Shown here in pieces: positions 35,231-44,305 of a DNA stretch of 64,000 nucleotides. A program made the translations under genes and the position numbers. Under the pieces are notes generated by a model that ran no database searches, was not told where the DNA came from, and saw nothing but the letters and a program-made list of their open reading frames with translations. Every line of letters starts with the position of its first letter. Position 1 is the first letter of the stretch. This stretch comes from Candidatus Brevundimonas phytovorans (GTDB lineage: Bacteria > Pseudomonadota > Alphaproteobacteria > Caulobacterales > Caulobacteraceae), in contig CP119309.1 in assembly GCA_029203145.1 (NCBI GenBank), positions 2,071,001 through 2,135,000 on the forward strand, read 5' to 3'.

Positions 35231-36421
35231 ATGCTCCTGCCCTTCTTCACCGCCCTGCGCGAAGCTCGTGTTCCGGTTTCGCTGAAGGAATGGCTCCATC
35301 TGATGGAGGCCATGGACAAGGATGTGGCCGGGCGCGACGTCGAGGCCTTCTACCACCTGTCGCGGGCGGTGCTGGTCAAGGACGAGAAGCACTATGACCG
35401 GTTCGATCAGGTGTTCGGCAAGGTGTTCAAGGGGTTGGAGACGGTCGGGGCGGGCGAGGACCTGACCACCGATATCCCTGAGGACTGGCTGCGGCTGCTG
35501 ACCGAGAAGTTCCTGACCGACGGGGAGAAGGCTCAAATCGAGGCCCAATGGGCGTCTCTGGGCGGCTTCGACAAGCTGATGGAGACGCTGAAACAGCGTC
35601 TGGAGGAGCAGAAGGAACGCCACGCGGGCGGCAACAAGTGGATCGGGACCGGCGGGACCAGCCCTTTTGGCCACGGCGGCTATAACCCCGAGGGCGTGCG
35701 CATCGGCGGGCCTGGCAAGCAGGGCCGCGCGGTCAAGGTCTGGGAAAAGCGCGAATACAGGAACCTGGACGACAGCGTCGAACTGGGCACCCGCAACATC
35801 AAGGTCGCCCTGCGCCGTCTGCGCCGCTTTGCGCGCGAGGGCGCGGCCGAAGAACTGGATCTGGACGGCACCATCGACGGCACGGCGCGTCAGGGCTGGC
35901 TGGACATCCAGATGCGGCCCGAGCGGCGCAACACCATCAAGGTCCTGCTGTTCCTCGACATCGGCGGGTCGATGGATGGCCATATCAAGCTGTGCGAGGA
36001 ACTGTTCTCGGCGGCCAGGACCGAGTTCAAGAACCTGGAGTTCTTCTACTTCCACAACTGCCTCTATGAAGGGGTGTGGAAGGACAACCGGCGGCGGCAC
36101 AATGAGAAGATCCCGACCTGGGACGTGCTGAACAAATACCCCGGCGACTGGCGCGCCATCTTCGTCGGCGACGCCACCATGAGCCCCTATGAGATCACCA
36201 TGCCGGGCGGCTCGGTCGAGCACTGGAACGAGGAGGCCGGCGCCGTCTGGCTGAAACGCGCCCGCCAGCAGTGGGACAAGTCGGTCTGGCTGAACCCCGT
36301 CACCGAACGCTACTGGAGCTATACCCAGTCGGTCGGCCTGATCCGCGAGGTCATGGACCAGAGGATGTATTCCCTGACGCTGGATGGGCTGGACAAGGCC
36401 ATGCGGGCGCTGACGCGGTAG
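35231..36421 (+). CDS. VWA domain (CoxE-like) protein
   Basis: The 396-residue soluble protein resembles CoxE-like VWA proteins that usually pair with a MoxR AAA+ ATPase: N-terminal FFTALREARVPVSLKEWLHL, middle Gly-rich HAGGNKWIGTGGTSPFGHGG, then a VWA domain with MIDAS-like LLFLDIGGSMDG (Asp-x-Gly-Gly-Ser in place of DxSxS). No moxR gene is adjacent. It starts 20 nt after the GNAT gene. The Gly at the first Ser position of the MIDAS motif may alter metal binding. Confidence 0.88.
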   Translation: MLLPFFTALREARVPVSLKEWLHLMEAMDKDVAGRDVEAFYHLSRAVLVKDEKHYDRFDQVFGKVFKGLETVGAGEDLTTDIPEDWLRLLTEKFLTDGEKAQIEAQWASLGGFDKLMETLKQRLEEQKERHAGGNKWIGTGGTSPFGHGGYNPEGVRIGGPGKQGRAVKVWEKREYRNLDDSVELGTRNIKVALRRLRRFAREGAAEELDLDGTIDGTARQGWLDIQMRPERRNTIKVLLFLDIGGSMDGHIKLCEELFSAARTEFKNLEFFYFHNCLYEGVWKDNRRRHNEKIPTWDVLNKYPGDWRAIFVGDATMSPYEITMPGGSVEHWNEEAGAVWLKRARQQWDKSVWLNPVTERYWSYTQSVGLIREVMDQRMYSLTLDGLDKAMRALTR

Positions 36422-36472
36422 GGCGGCGCTCGGCCCGTTGGAGACGTTCGATCGATCCGTTATCGTCCCGCC

Positions 36473-36682
36473 ATGAATAGGGCGAAGGCTATCGAACTCG
36501 TAAAGTCCCGGATCGCCGACATTGGCGAGCAAGGCTTCACCTACCCTATCACCAGCGTTCGTGAGCATGCGGATATTTGGGCGATAGCAGTGCAGCCCAC
36601 CCGGCCAGACGGACAGCCTTTGTACGACTACATGAGCTTCGATGTAGACAAGGTGACTAGCGAAGTCCGCCACATGGTCTAG
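36473..36682 (+). CDS. Orphan small protein
   Basis: A 69-residue protein (MNRAKAIELVKSRIADIGEQ to VTSEVRHMV) with no family I recognise. Its shape, a short helix then strands with Trp and Tyr, recalls small immunity-like proteins, but that is only an impression. By eye its GC and codon use (ATA, GTA, ACT) differ from the surrounding genes, suggesting recent acquisition. Confidence 0.6.
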   Translation: MNRAKAIELVKSRIADIGEQGFTYPITSVREHADIWAIAVQPTRPDGQPLYDYMSFDVDKVTSEVRHMV

Positions 36683-36781
36683 CCCGCCTGATTGTGATTG
36701 TTTCCCATCCTTGAGCGACTTTGAAGGCGACTGCTTTCTGACCAAGAGGTCAACACGAAAACAACGGATAGCGGACGCTAA

Positions 36782-37135
36782 CTACCGCCTTTCCAGCGGC
36801 AGGGGCTCGCCCGGAAAAGCATAGTCCCAGATCGCCAGCTTCGCGTAGTCGTGGGCGTCGGCGGCATCCTCGGCTTCGTAAACATCGAAATGCGTTAGGA
36901 TTCCGATCCAGTCGGTATTGGGGTCAGAGAACGCTTCAGCCGCTTCGAGCTGAAAATCCCGCCGAGTGATTTCATCCGAGAGATAGGCCCCGAGCGAACG
37001 CTCCATCTCGTCATTGAGGATGATTGGACCAAGAGCCTGGATTTTAAGAAATTCGCCTATTCGACGAGGTACTGCCACAGGCGGGAGAGCCGGTCTGGTC
37101 CGCTTTTGACCCATCAGGCGGGCTAGCCAGTTCAT
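36782..37135 (-). CDS. Orphan protein
   Basis: A 117-residue protein (MNWLARLMGQKRTRPALPPV ... DYAFPGEPLPLERR), acidic in the C-terminal half, with no recognised domain or signal. ATG 37135 is preferred; the frame is open to 37180. Like its convergent neighbour at 36473 it is visibly less GC-rich than the rest. The function is unknown. Confidence 0.6.
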   Translation of the reverse strand: MNWLARLMGQKRTRPALPPVAVPRRIGEFLKIQALGPIILNDEMERSLGAYLSDEITRRDFQLEAAEAFSDPNTDWIGILTHFDVYEAEDAADAHDYAKLAIWDYAFPGEPLPLERR

Positions 37136-37270
37136 CACAGCTTCCTCGAATAGCGCAGATGATGAACCTATCATCCCCAAGTCCGCTGCCCACCCATTAC
37201 GGACATTCTCTATGAACCGGCCCCTTCACGGGCAACGACTGACGCGACCGGGCTCTGGCTAAAATAGGCA

Positions 37271-37304
37271 TGAAAAGGCCGCCGCCCTGTGAGGGCGACG
37301 GCCT
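37271..37304 (-). terminator. Terminator of csbD gene
   Basis: Read on the minus strand, AGGCCG-TC-GCCCTCACAGGGC-GG-CGGCCT is followed by TTTTCA. Confidence 0.8.
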
Positions 37305-37325
37305 GATCGGTACCAACGGGGGGTC

Positions 37326-37508
37326 TTAGTGGCGGTCGCCGCGCAGGGTGTCCTTGAGGCCGCCGACGGCGTTCTGGACCTTGCCTTCGACCTGATCGGC
37401 GCGGCCTTCGGCCTTCAGTTTTTCGTCGCCAGTCACCTTGCCGGCGGCTTCCTTGATCTTGCCGCCGATGTTCTTGGCGGCGCCTTCGATACGGTCATGA
37501 TCAGGCAT
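37326..37508 (-). CDS. CsbD family stress protein
   Basis: A 60-residue hydrophilic protein with the CsbD pattern: RIEGAAKNIGGKIKEAAGKV and ADQVEGKVQNAVGGLKDTL. CsbD proteins are usually induced by general stress; the biochemical role is unknown. It has its own terminator. The Nudix gene is upstream, 66 nt away. Confidence 0.9.
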   Translation of the reverse strand: MPDHDRIEGAAKNIGGKIKEAAGKVTGDEKLKAEGRADQVEGKVQNAVGGLKDTLRGDRH

Positions 37509-37574
37509 GAGAACCCTCTGTACTGACGCCGTCGGGCTGACGACGCTTCGACAGAAACAACCGTTCGGCGGCGG

Positions 37575-38030
37575 TCAGGTTCCCTGGATTTTCGCACGCA
37601 GCCATTTGACCACGGCCCAGGCGTGGGCTTCGTGGCGCAGGCGCGAGACGGCGTCCAGCGGGTCCAGCCAGACCAGTTCGTGGTCGGGCTCGCACTGGGT
37701 CGAGGCGTCGAAACCGGTGACGCGCACGGTCCAGAACCCCCCGGCGTTGTTGACCGGCGAGCCGTCGGTCTTGCGGAAATATTGCGCCGCCTCGGTCAGC
37801 CGATCCTCGGGCTGGACGATCAGGCCGGTCTCCTCGGCGAACTCTCGCACCAGGGCCTGCTGCTCGCTTTCCTCGCCGTCGACGGCGCCGCCGGGCAGGT
37901 CGAAATAGCTGCCCTCACCGCGATCCACGCGGACGCAGGCCAGCTTGCCGTCCTGTTCGACCAGACCGAAGGTCGCGGCGCGGTGGAGGTAGTCGAGGCC
38001 GGGTCGGGCCGTTCCAAACTGAAGCTTCAT
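37575..38030 (-). CDS. Nudix hydrolase
   Basis: The 151-residue protein has a Nudix box, GGAVDGEESEQQALVREFAE followed by ETGL (GX5EX7REUXEEXGU). It also has VRVDRGEGSYFDLP upstream of the box. The substrate (nucleotide diphosphate derivative) cannot be read. It begins downstream of a palindromic repeat at 38120. Confidence 0.92.
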   Translation of the reverse strand: MKLQFGTARPGLDYLHRAATFGLVEQDGKLACVRVDRGEGSYFDLPGGAVDGEESEQQALVREFAEETGLIVQPEDRLTEAAQYFRKTDGSPVNNAGGFWTVRVTGFDASTQCEPDHELVWLDPLDAVSRLRHEAHAWAVVKWLRAKIQGT

Positions 38031-38119
38031 CGCGGCAGACTAACGCGCGTCACGGCCGATGCGAAAGGGCCTAAAGGTCAAATGGGGCGCGCGGATTTGA
38101 GACGCGCCTTCGCCAGCGT

Positions 38120-38172
38120 CGTGCTTGCAGCCAAAGCACTGGATCCCGGCGTCCGCCGGGATGAGCGGTGAG
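38120..38172. repeat. Palindromic repeat, copy 2
   Basis: Shares TTGCAGCCAAAG and CCCGGCGTCCGCCGGGATGA with the copies at 30385-30479 and 50932-50967. Confidence 0.75.
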
Positions 38173-38189
38173 AGGGAGGAGAACTTGAG

Positions 38190-39227
38190 CTAAAGGTCGA
38201 AGACCAGTTGCGCGCGCACGCCGGGGTGGTCGGCGTCGAACTGCACCGCCGAACGCAGACCGCCGGCCATGGCGGACACGATCTTGGAGCCCAGGCCGGT
38301 GCCCTTGGGGGCGCCGTCGCCCAGGCCGGGGCCGTCGTCCTCGACGGTCAGGACGGCGCGTCCCTCGGCCGCGGCGGCCAGCACGACCCGAATCTCGCCG
38401 CCCTCGCCCGGCTCATAGGCGTATTTGACGGCGTTGGTGACGAGTTCGGTGACGATGACGCCGAGGGAGACGGCCTGATCCGTCGTCACCCGCATGGGTT
38501 CGGCGCGCAGGGTGAGACGGAGCGCGCCCTCGCCCGTGGCGGGACCGATCGACTTGCCCAGTTCCTCGACCAGACCTTGCAGGTATTCGTCCATGGCCAC
38601 GGTGGCGAGGTCCGACGAGGTGTAGAGGCGGCGGTGGACGTGGGCGACCGCCTCGATCCGCACCTGGGCCTCGCGCAGGGCCGAGCGCGCGCCCTCGTCG
38701 GCCAGCTGGCGCAGTTGCAGGGAGATGAAGCTGGACACCAGTTGCAGGGAGTTGCCGACGCGGTGATTGACCTCGCGCAGCATGGCCTCGGCGCGGTCGC
38801 GGGCCAGGCGGACTTCTTCCTGGGCGACTTCGTTCTCGCGCTCCAGACGGCGGCGCAGCAGGGCGTCCTCGATGGCCGAGCGCAGCAGGGCGGTGAAGTC
38901 CTCGGACACGTCCTTGATGACATAGTCGGCGGCGCCGGCGCGCAGGGCGGCCACGGCGATGCGTCCGTCCTGGGCCCCGGTGACATAGACGACCGGCGGC
39001 GGGCCGGGCAGGTCGAGAATGTCGGGCAGGACGTCCAGCCCCTCGCGACCCGGCATGTAGTGGTCCAGGGCGCAGACGTCGAACTCGCCGGCCTGCAGCG
39101 CGGCGTAGCCGGCGTCGGCGTCGGGGGCGCAGGTGACTTCGTAGCCGTGACGGCCGAGCTCCTTCTGGACCAGCCGCGATAGACCCCGATCGTCGTCGAT
39201 GTAGAGCAGGCGGATAGGGGCGCTCAA
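38190..39227 (-). CDS. Receiver domain fused to HWE/HisKA_2-type histidine kinase
   Basis: The 345-residue protein has an N-terminal receiver domain (LLYIDDDRG, phospho-Asp in CALDHYMPGREG about residue 56, KD at about 105) and a C-terminal HisKA_2-type kinase with H-box REVNHRVGNSLQLVSSFI, N-box TELVTNAVKYAY and G-box EDDGPGLG. It starts at TTG 39227, overlapping the stop of the response regulator upstream (TTGA). Such REC-kinases often relay phosphate from another kinase; the receiver may be the input. Confidence 0.9.
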   Translation of the reverse strand: MSAPIRLLYIDDDRGLSRLVQKELGRHGYEVTCAPDADAGYAALQAGEFDVCALDHYMPGREGLDVLPDILDLPGPPPVVYVTGAQDGRIAVAALRAGAADYVIKDVSEDFTALLRSAIEDALLRRRLERENEVAQEEVRLARDRAEAMLREVNHRVGNSLQLVSSFISLQLRQLADEGARSALREAQVRIEAVAHVHRRLYTSSDLATVAMDEYLQGLVEELGKSIGPATGEGALRLTLRAEPMRVTTDQAVSLGVIVTELVTNAVKYAYEPGEGGEIRVVLAAAAEGRAVLTVEDDGPGLGDGAPKGTGLGSKIVSAMAGGLRSAVQFDADHPGVRAQLVFDL

Positions 39228-39646
39228 ATCTCGGGAGCCTGCATGACGGACAGGAAGAGGCCCAGTTGCTGGATGGCGCCGGCGAAGGCTTCGTAGTCGA
39301 CCGGCTTGGTGATGTAGACGTTGCAGCCCAGGTCGTAGCAGCGCTGGATCTCGATCTTGTCGTCGGTCGTGGTCAGGATGACGACGGGGGCGCGGCGCAG
39401 CCGCTCGTCCGATTTGACCTTTTCCAGGATGTCGGTCCCCGACATGTCCGGCAGGTTGAGGTCCAGCAGGATCAGCAGAGGGCCCTGGGCCCGGACCTCC
39501 TCGCTGAACAGATAGTCGAGCGCCGCGTCGCCGTGATCGAAGTGAACGATGTCGTTGGCGATATTGGCGCGGCGGATGTTCTTTTCGATGAGTTTGGCGT
39601 GGCCGTGGTCGTCCTCGACCATGACGATCTTCACGGAGTGGCTCAT
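39224..39646 (-). CDS. Single-domain response regulator
   Basis: The 140-residue receiver-only protein (VMVEDDHGHAKLIEKNIRRA, phospho-Asp in LILLDLNLPDMSG, TTTDD, ITKPVDY) is of the Rcp1-like type. No output domain. It overlaps both flanking kinases by four bases (ATGA and TTGA), so all three are translationally coupled. Confidence 0.93.
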   Translation of the reverse strand: MSHSVKIVMVEDDHGHAKLIEKNIRRANIANDIVHFDHGDAALDYLFSEEVRAQGPLLILLDLNLPDMSGTDILEKVKSDERLRRAPVVILTTTDDKIEIQRCYDLGCNVYITKPVDYEAFAGAIQQLGLFLSVMQAPEI

Positions 39647-41175
39647 AGATTGTCTCCAGCCTCGCCCAGCACGATCAACCGTGTGGGGAATTTGAGATGG
39701 AATGTCGAGCCCTGGCCCAGCTCTGACTCCAGGGTGATGGTCCCGCCAAGACGGCGCACGCTGTTGCGCACGAAGGCCAGGCCCAGACCCTCGCCCGGCA
39801 GGTCCTGCTTTCCGGCGCGGCGGAACAGCTCGAAGATGCGCTCATGGTCGCGTTCGGACACGCCGCGCCCGTTGTCGGTGATCCGGTAGTGGAGCCAGCC
39901 GTCGGCGGTCTGGTGGCCCTCGGCCAGGATGCGGATCGGCCGACCCGGCTGCTGATACTTGACCGCATTGTCGAGCAGGTTGCCGAAAATCTGTTCGATC
40001 GAGAAGCGGTCGCTTTCCAGCACCGGCAGGTCGCGCACGATGATCTCGCCGCCCGCCTCGCTGACCTGATGGTTGAGGCTGTCGGCGATGCCGCGGACCA
40101 GAGCCGTCATGTCCAGCGGCTCGGGCGCCAGCCGGCGGCGCCCCTCGCGCGACAGTTTCAGGATGGCGTTGATCAGCCGGTCCATCTTGGCCGTCGAGGC
40201 GCGGATGAAGCCGACCGCCTCGGGCACGTCCTCGCGCACGGCCCGAATGGCCTCGGGCTCGATGGCGTCGGGATGGGTCTGCTCCAGCTGGGTCAACTGG
40301 TGGTCGAAGATCTTGCCGATCTGCTCCAGCTCGGAGGTGTAGCCCATGACGTTGACCAGGGGCGAACGCAGGTCGTGGCTGACGATATAGGCGAAGCGCT
40401 GGATTTCCTCATTGGCGCGGGTCAGCTCGGCGGTGCGGTCGCGGACCTGGTTCTCCAGCCCGGCGTTGAGGCGATCCAGTTCCAGGCGGGCGCTTTCGAT
40501 CTCCTCGACATAGCGGCGCACCAGCCAGGTGCTGATGCCGGCCAGGATCAGGATCAGCAGGGCGGCGAGCGCGTTGACCGACACCGTCACCGCCGAGGCC
40601 CTTTCCGACTGCCGCGTGCGTTCGGCCAGGCGCCGGGCCTCGACCGCGTCGATGGCGGTCAGTTCGATCCGCATCTGATCCATCAGAACCTTGCCCCGGC
40701 CGCTGCGGATCAGGGAGACCGCCTCGCCGATCCGACCCGTGCGGGTCAAGGCGATGGTGTGATCCATCAGGGTCATGCGCTCACGATAGAGGGCCTGGAC
40801 CCGCTCCAACCGGGGGGCCAGTTCGGCGTCCGCGCCGATCAGGCCGTCAAGCCGCGCCAGCACGCCGGGCAGTTGCGCCACCGCCCGGTCATGGACCTTG
40901 AGATACTCGGGCCGCGCCGTCAGCATGAAGCCGCGCTGCCCCGTCTCGGCGTCGACCAGAAGGCCCAGCACGTCCTTGGCCGCCAGACGCACCTGCTGGC
41001 TGTGATCGACCGTGTCGTTATAGGCCGATGTCCGCTGGATCATGACGTAGGTGGCGGCGTTGACCGCCAGCAGCAGCAGGATGGCCAGAGCCAGCAGGGC
41101 GATGATCGAACGGCTGAGGGTCGGCGTGCGCAGAAAGGCGCCAAAGGTCCGCAGGGCCGGCCGAATACGTTTCAT
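39643..41175 (-). CDS. CHASE3-domain sensor histidine kinase
   Basis: The 510-residue protein has two membrane segments (about 24-46 and 200-222) flanking a periplasmic CHASE3 domain (QQVRLAAKDVLGLLVDAETG, QRGFMLTARPEYL). A coiled coil leads to the kinase: H-box FAYIVSHDLRSPLVNVMGY, N-box NLLDNAVKY, G1 DNGRGV, G2 GEGLGLAFV. It is of the phytochrome-kinase-like branch that partners with Rcp1-type regulators, as found next to it. flhA lies 55 nt upstream on the same strand. Confidence 0.92.
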   Translation of the reverse strand: MKRIRPALRTFGAFLRTPTLSRSIIALLALAILLLLAVNAATYVMIQRTSAYNDTVDHSQQVRLAAKDVLGLLVDAETGQRGFMLTARPEYLKVHDRAVAQLPGVLARLDGLIGADAELAPRLERVQALYRERMTLMDHTIALTRTGRIGEAVSLIRSGRGKVLMDQMRIELTAIDAVEARRLAERTRQSERASAVTVSVNALAALLILILAGISTWLVRRYVEEIESARLELDRLNAGLENQVRDRTAELTRANEEIQRFAYIVSHDLRSPLVNVMGYTSELEQIGKIFDHQLTQLEQTHPDAIEPEAIRAVREDVPEAVGFIRASTAKMDRLINAILKLSREGRRRLAPEPLDMTALVRGIADSLNHQVSEAGGEIIVRDLPVLESDRFSIEQIFGNLLDNAVKYQQPGRPIRILAEGHQTADGWLHYRITDNGRGVSERDHERIFELFRRAGKQDLPGEGLGLAFVRNSVRRLGGTITLESELGQGSTFHLKFPTRLIVLGEAGDNL

Positions 41176-41230
41176 GGTCGCCAGCTTATCGACCCAACCC
41201 CTTGAGTCCAGTCGTTAACCTCGATCCGGG

Positions 41231-43333
41231 TCAGACCGTGCCGACGGTCCGCAGGCGGGCCTTGGGGTGGACCTCGTTCTGGCTCATCACCACCGTCTGG
41301 CCGCGGAAGCGCTCGATGATGGATCGGACATAGGGGCGCACCTGGGGGCCGGTCAGCAGCACGGGATTCTCACCCGACATGGCGGCGCGCTCGAAGGTGT
41401 CGCGGACGCCGCGGATGAAGTCCTGAAGGCGGCTGGGGGCCATGGCCAGCTGCTTGTCCTCGCCGGGGCCGATCAGACTGTCGGCAAAGGCCTGTTCCCA
41501 GTCCGGCGACAGGGTGACGATGGGCAGGGCGCCGTCGTCGCCGCGATTGGCCCAGCAGAGCTGGCGCGCCAGACGGGTGCGGACGTGCTCGACCAGGGTG
41601 GTGACGCTGGTGGTGTGGGGCGCGGCCTCGGCCAGACCTTCGAGGATGGCGGGGAGGTCGCGGATCGAGACCTTTTCGCGCAGCAGGCTTTGCAGGACGC
41701 GTTGCAGGGTGGTGACGGTGACGACGGTGGGGATCAACTCCTCCACCAGCTTCTGCTCCTCGCCCTTCAACTCCTTCAGCAGCTTCTGGACCTCGGCGTA
41801 GGTCAGCAGCTCGGCCATGTTCTCCTTGAGGATCTCGGTCAGGTGCGTGGTCAGCACTGTCGAGGGATCGACCAGGGTATAGCCGCGGAAGGTGGCCTCC
41901 TCGCGCAGGGATTCGTCGATCCAGGTGGCGGGCAGGCCAAACGCAGGCTCGCGCGTGTGCTCGCCCGGCAGCTCGACCTGACGGCCCGCGGGGTCCATGG
42001 CCATCAGGGACGACAGGCGCACCTCGCCCGCGCCCGCCTCCATCTCCTTGATGCGGATGGCGTAGCCCTGATTGGGCAGGCGCATGTTGTCGAGGATGCG
42101 CACGCTGGGCATGACGAAGCCGTATTCCTGGGCCAGCGAGCGGCGCAGGGCGCGGATCTGATCGGTCAGGCGGCGGCCTTCCAGATCATTGATCAGGGTC
42201 AGCAGGGCGTAGCCCAGCTCGATCTTGACCTCGTCGATGGTCAGGGCGGTCGAGATCGGCTCCTCGACGTCCTCCTTGGGCTTGCCCAGGTCCACGGCCT
42301 CGACCACGGCGGGCTTGAGCCGATTCCGACCCAGCCTCCAGGCCATGAAGCCGGAACCGATGGCCAGGGCGGCGAAGGGGATCAGCGGCATCCCCGGGAT
42401 CAGGCCGATCAGGCCCGCCGCGCCCGAGACGACGCCGAGCGACACCGGGTTGGTCGCCAGTTGCGCCACCAGGGCCTTGTCCGCCGTGCCCTCGACGCCC
42501 GCCTTGGACACCAGGAAGCCGGCGGCGATGGAGATGATGATGGCCGGGACCTGGGTCACAAGACCGTCGCCTATGGTCAGCTGGACATAGGTGTTGGCCG
42601 CCTCGCCCACCGGCAGCTGATGTTGCAGCACCCCGATCAGCAGTCCGCCGATGGCGTTGATGAAGGTGATGATCAGGCCGGCCACGGCGTCGCCGCGCAC
42701 GAATTTCGAGGCGCCGTCCATGGCCCCGAAGAAGGTGGATTCCTGTTCCAGCTCCTTGCGGCGCAGCTTGGCCTGGTCCTCGTCGATCAAGCCCGACGAC
42801 AGGTCGGCGTCGATGGCCATCTGCTTGCCCGGCATGGAGTCCAGGGTGAAGCGGGCCGAAACCTCGGCGATGCGGGTCGAGCCCTTGGTGATGACAACGA
42901 AGTTCACCACCAGAACGATGGCGAAGATGATGACCCCGATGATGAAGTTGCCGCCCATCATCAGCTGGCCGAAGGCGTTGATGACCTGACCGGCGCTGTC
43001 GTGGCCTTCGTGCCCGTGGGTCAGGATCAACCGGGTCGAGGCCAGGTTGAGACCCAGACGGAACAGGGTCGAGACCAGCAGCACCGTGGGGAAGATGGCG
43101 AAGTCCAGCGGCCGCTTCATCATCACGGCCGTCATCAGGATCAACACGGACGAGACCAGCGAAATCGCCAGCAGCAGGTCCAGAAGCATCTTCGGAACCG
43201 GCAGGATCAGCAGCATGATGACGCCGATCACGCCGATCGCCATCAGCACCTCGCCGCGCATCAGCCAGCCGAGCGCGTCGCGCCCGGTGGGGCGCGCATA
43301 GCCGTCCTTCATCAGGATCGGCGCATCAACCAT
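41231..43333 (-). CDS. flhA: Flagellar type III export gate protein FlhA
   Basis: FlhA is the membrane ring of the flagellar export gate. The 700-residue protein has about eight membrane segments in the first half (LMAIGVIGVIMLLILPVPKM onward), the conserved FHIPEP-like loop (RFTLDSMPGKQMAIDADLSS), and a large cytosolic C-terminal domain (RVLQSLLREKVSIRDLPAIL) that binds chaperone-substrate complexes. It is downstream of the beta-lactamase gene (47-nt gap) at the end of the flagellar block. Confidence 0.96.
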   Translation of the reverse strand: MVDAPILMKDGYARPTGRDALGWLMRGEVLMAIGVIGVIMLLILPVPKMLLDLLLAISLVSSVLILMTAVMMKRPLDFAIFPTVLLVSTLFRLGLNLASTRLILTHGHEGHDSAGQVINAFGQLMMGGNFIIGVIIFAIVLVVNFVVITKGSTRIAEVSARFTLDSMPGKQMAIDADLSSGLIDEDQAKLRRKELEQESTFFGAMDGASKFVRGDAVAGLIITFINAIGGLLIGVLQHQLPVGEAANTYVQLTIGDGLVTQVPAIIISIAAGFLVSKAGVEGTADKALVAQLATNPVSLGVVSGAAGLIGLIPGMPLIPFAALAIGSGFMAWRLGRNRLKPAVVEAVDLGKPKEDVEEPISTALTIDEVKIELGYALLTLINDLEGRRLTDQIRALRRSLAQEYGFVMPSVRILDNMRLPNQGYAIRIKEMEAGAGEVRLSSLMAMDPAGRQVELPGEHTREPAFGLPATWIDESLREEATFRGYTLVDPSTVLTTHLTEILKENMAELLTYAEVQKLLKELKGEEQKLVEELIPTVVTVTTLQRVLQSLLREKVSIRDLPAILEGLAEAAPHTTSVTTLVEHVRTRLARQLCWANRGDDGALPIVTLSPDWEQAFADSLIGPGEDKQLAMAPSRLQDFIRGVRDTFERAAMSGENPVLLTGPQVRPYVRSIIERFRGQTVVMSQNEVHPKARLRTVGTV

Positions 43334-43380
43334 GGCGATGGGCGAAGGTCATCCCGCCTGATGACAGGATTCGCGCAGAT

Positions 43381-44301
43381 TCAGCCATGCCCCAGGGCCT
43401 TCAACGCCCGCCGGGTCGCTTCGGCGATGACGGCCTCCCGTTGGGCGTCGGTGGACTCCCGCGTGGCGTGGAAATAGACGGCGATGACGATCGGCGCGCC
43501 GCTCTTTACGTCCTGGGGCGGCTGGATCAGGCCGATGTCGTTGGTCGGGCCATAGCCGCCGGAGCCGGTCTTGTGCGCCACGACCCAGCCTGTCGGGACG
43601 CCCGCCTTGATCCGGCCCTGCCCTGTCGGCGTGGCGGTCATCCAGCGCATCAGCAGAGCCTTTGACGCCGCGTTCAGCGGGGTTTCGGGGGAAACCAGCA
43701 GACGGCTGATGTTCTGGACCGACTGGATCGGGGTGATGGTGTCCTTGTCGCCGTCGGCGCGGTTCATCTCCGGCTCGAGACGGTCGACGCGGGTGCTGTC
43801 GTCGCCGATGCCGCGATAGAAGGCGCGCAGGGCGTCCAGCCCGCCCATCTCGCGGATCAGGATGTTGGCGGCGGGGTTGTCGCTCAGCTCGACCGTGGCC
43901 TGCATCAGTTGTTCGACCGTCAGGGTCGAGCCCACGGCCTTTTGCGTGGTCGGCGCATGATTGATCATGTCGGCGGCGGTGATGGGGATGGCGCGATCCA
44001 GTCGCTCATCGCCCGCCTGCACCCGCAACAGGGTGGCGGCGGCCAGATACATCTTGAAGGTCGAGCAATAGACGAAGCGTTCGTCGCCGCGCCAGGCGGC
44101 GTTGGCTCCGGCGGAGGCGATGGCCAGGCCGAGCCGTCCGCCGTGGCGCGCTTCCAGATCCGACAGGTCCAGATCGAGCGGGCCGTCTTCGGCGTCGATA
44201 TCGGCGTCCAGATCGGCCTCGGCCGACATCACCTCGCGCGAACAGGCCGCCAGCATAAGGCCGCCGACGCCCAGCAGGAGGATGCGGCGGTCGGCGCGCA
44301 T
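43381..44301 (-). CDS. Class A beta-lactamase, probable lipoprotein
   Basis: All active-site elements are present in this 306-residue protein: Ser80-x-x-Lys83 (STFK), SDN (140-142), the omega-loop Glu176 (EPEMN) and KTG (244-246). The N-terminus MRADRRILLLGVGGLMLAAC carries a lipobox ending at Cys20, so it may be membrane-anchored. ATG 44301 starts four bases after the flbD stop; an ATG at 44322 would overlap flbD. It is between flbD and flhA on the same strand, with no sign of transfer in base composition. Penicillin hydrolysis is expected; spectrum is unknown. Confidence 0.9.
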   Translation of the reverse strand: MRADRRILLLGVGGLMLAACSREVMSAEADLDADIDAEDGPLDLDLSDLEARHGGRLGLAIASAGANAAWRGDERFVYCSTFKMYLAAATLLRVQAGDERLDRAIPITAADMINHAPTTQKAVGSTLTVEQLMQATVELSDNPAANILIREMGGLDALRAFYRGIGDDSTRVDRLEPEMNRADGDKDTITPIQSVQNISRLLVSPETPLNAASKALLMRWMTATPTGQGRIKAGVPTGWVVAHKTGSGGYGPTNDIGLIQPPQDVKSGAPIVIAVYFHATRESTDAQREAVIAEATRRALKALGHG

Positions 44302-44305
44302 GGGT

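Noticed and set aside
41214..41219. GTTAAC near the start of the CHASE3 kinase as a CtrA site
   Set aside because: Only one half-site; no second TTAA at N7 spacing.
41267..43477. A 736-residue plus-strand frame opposite flhA, and similar long frames opposite dxs/ispA and fliF
   Set aside because: Shadow frames of conserved genes with no domain or ribosome site.
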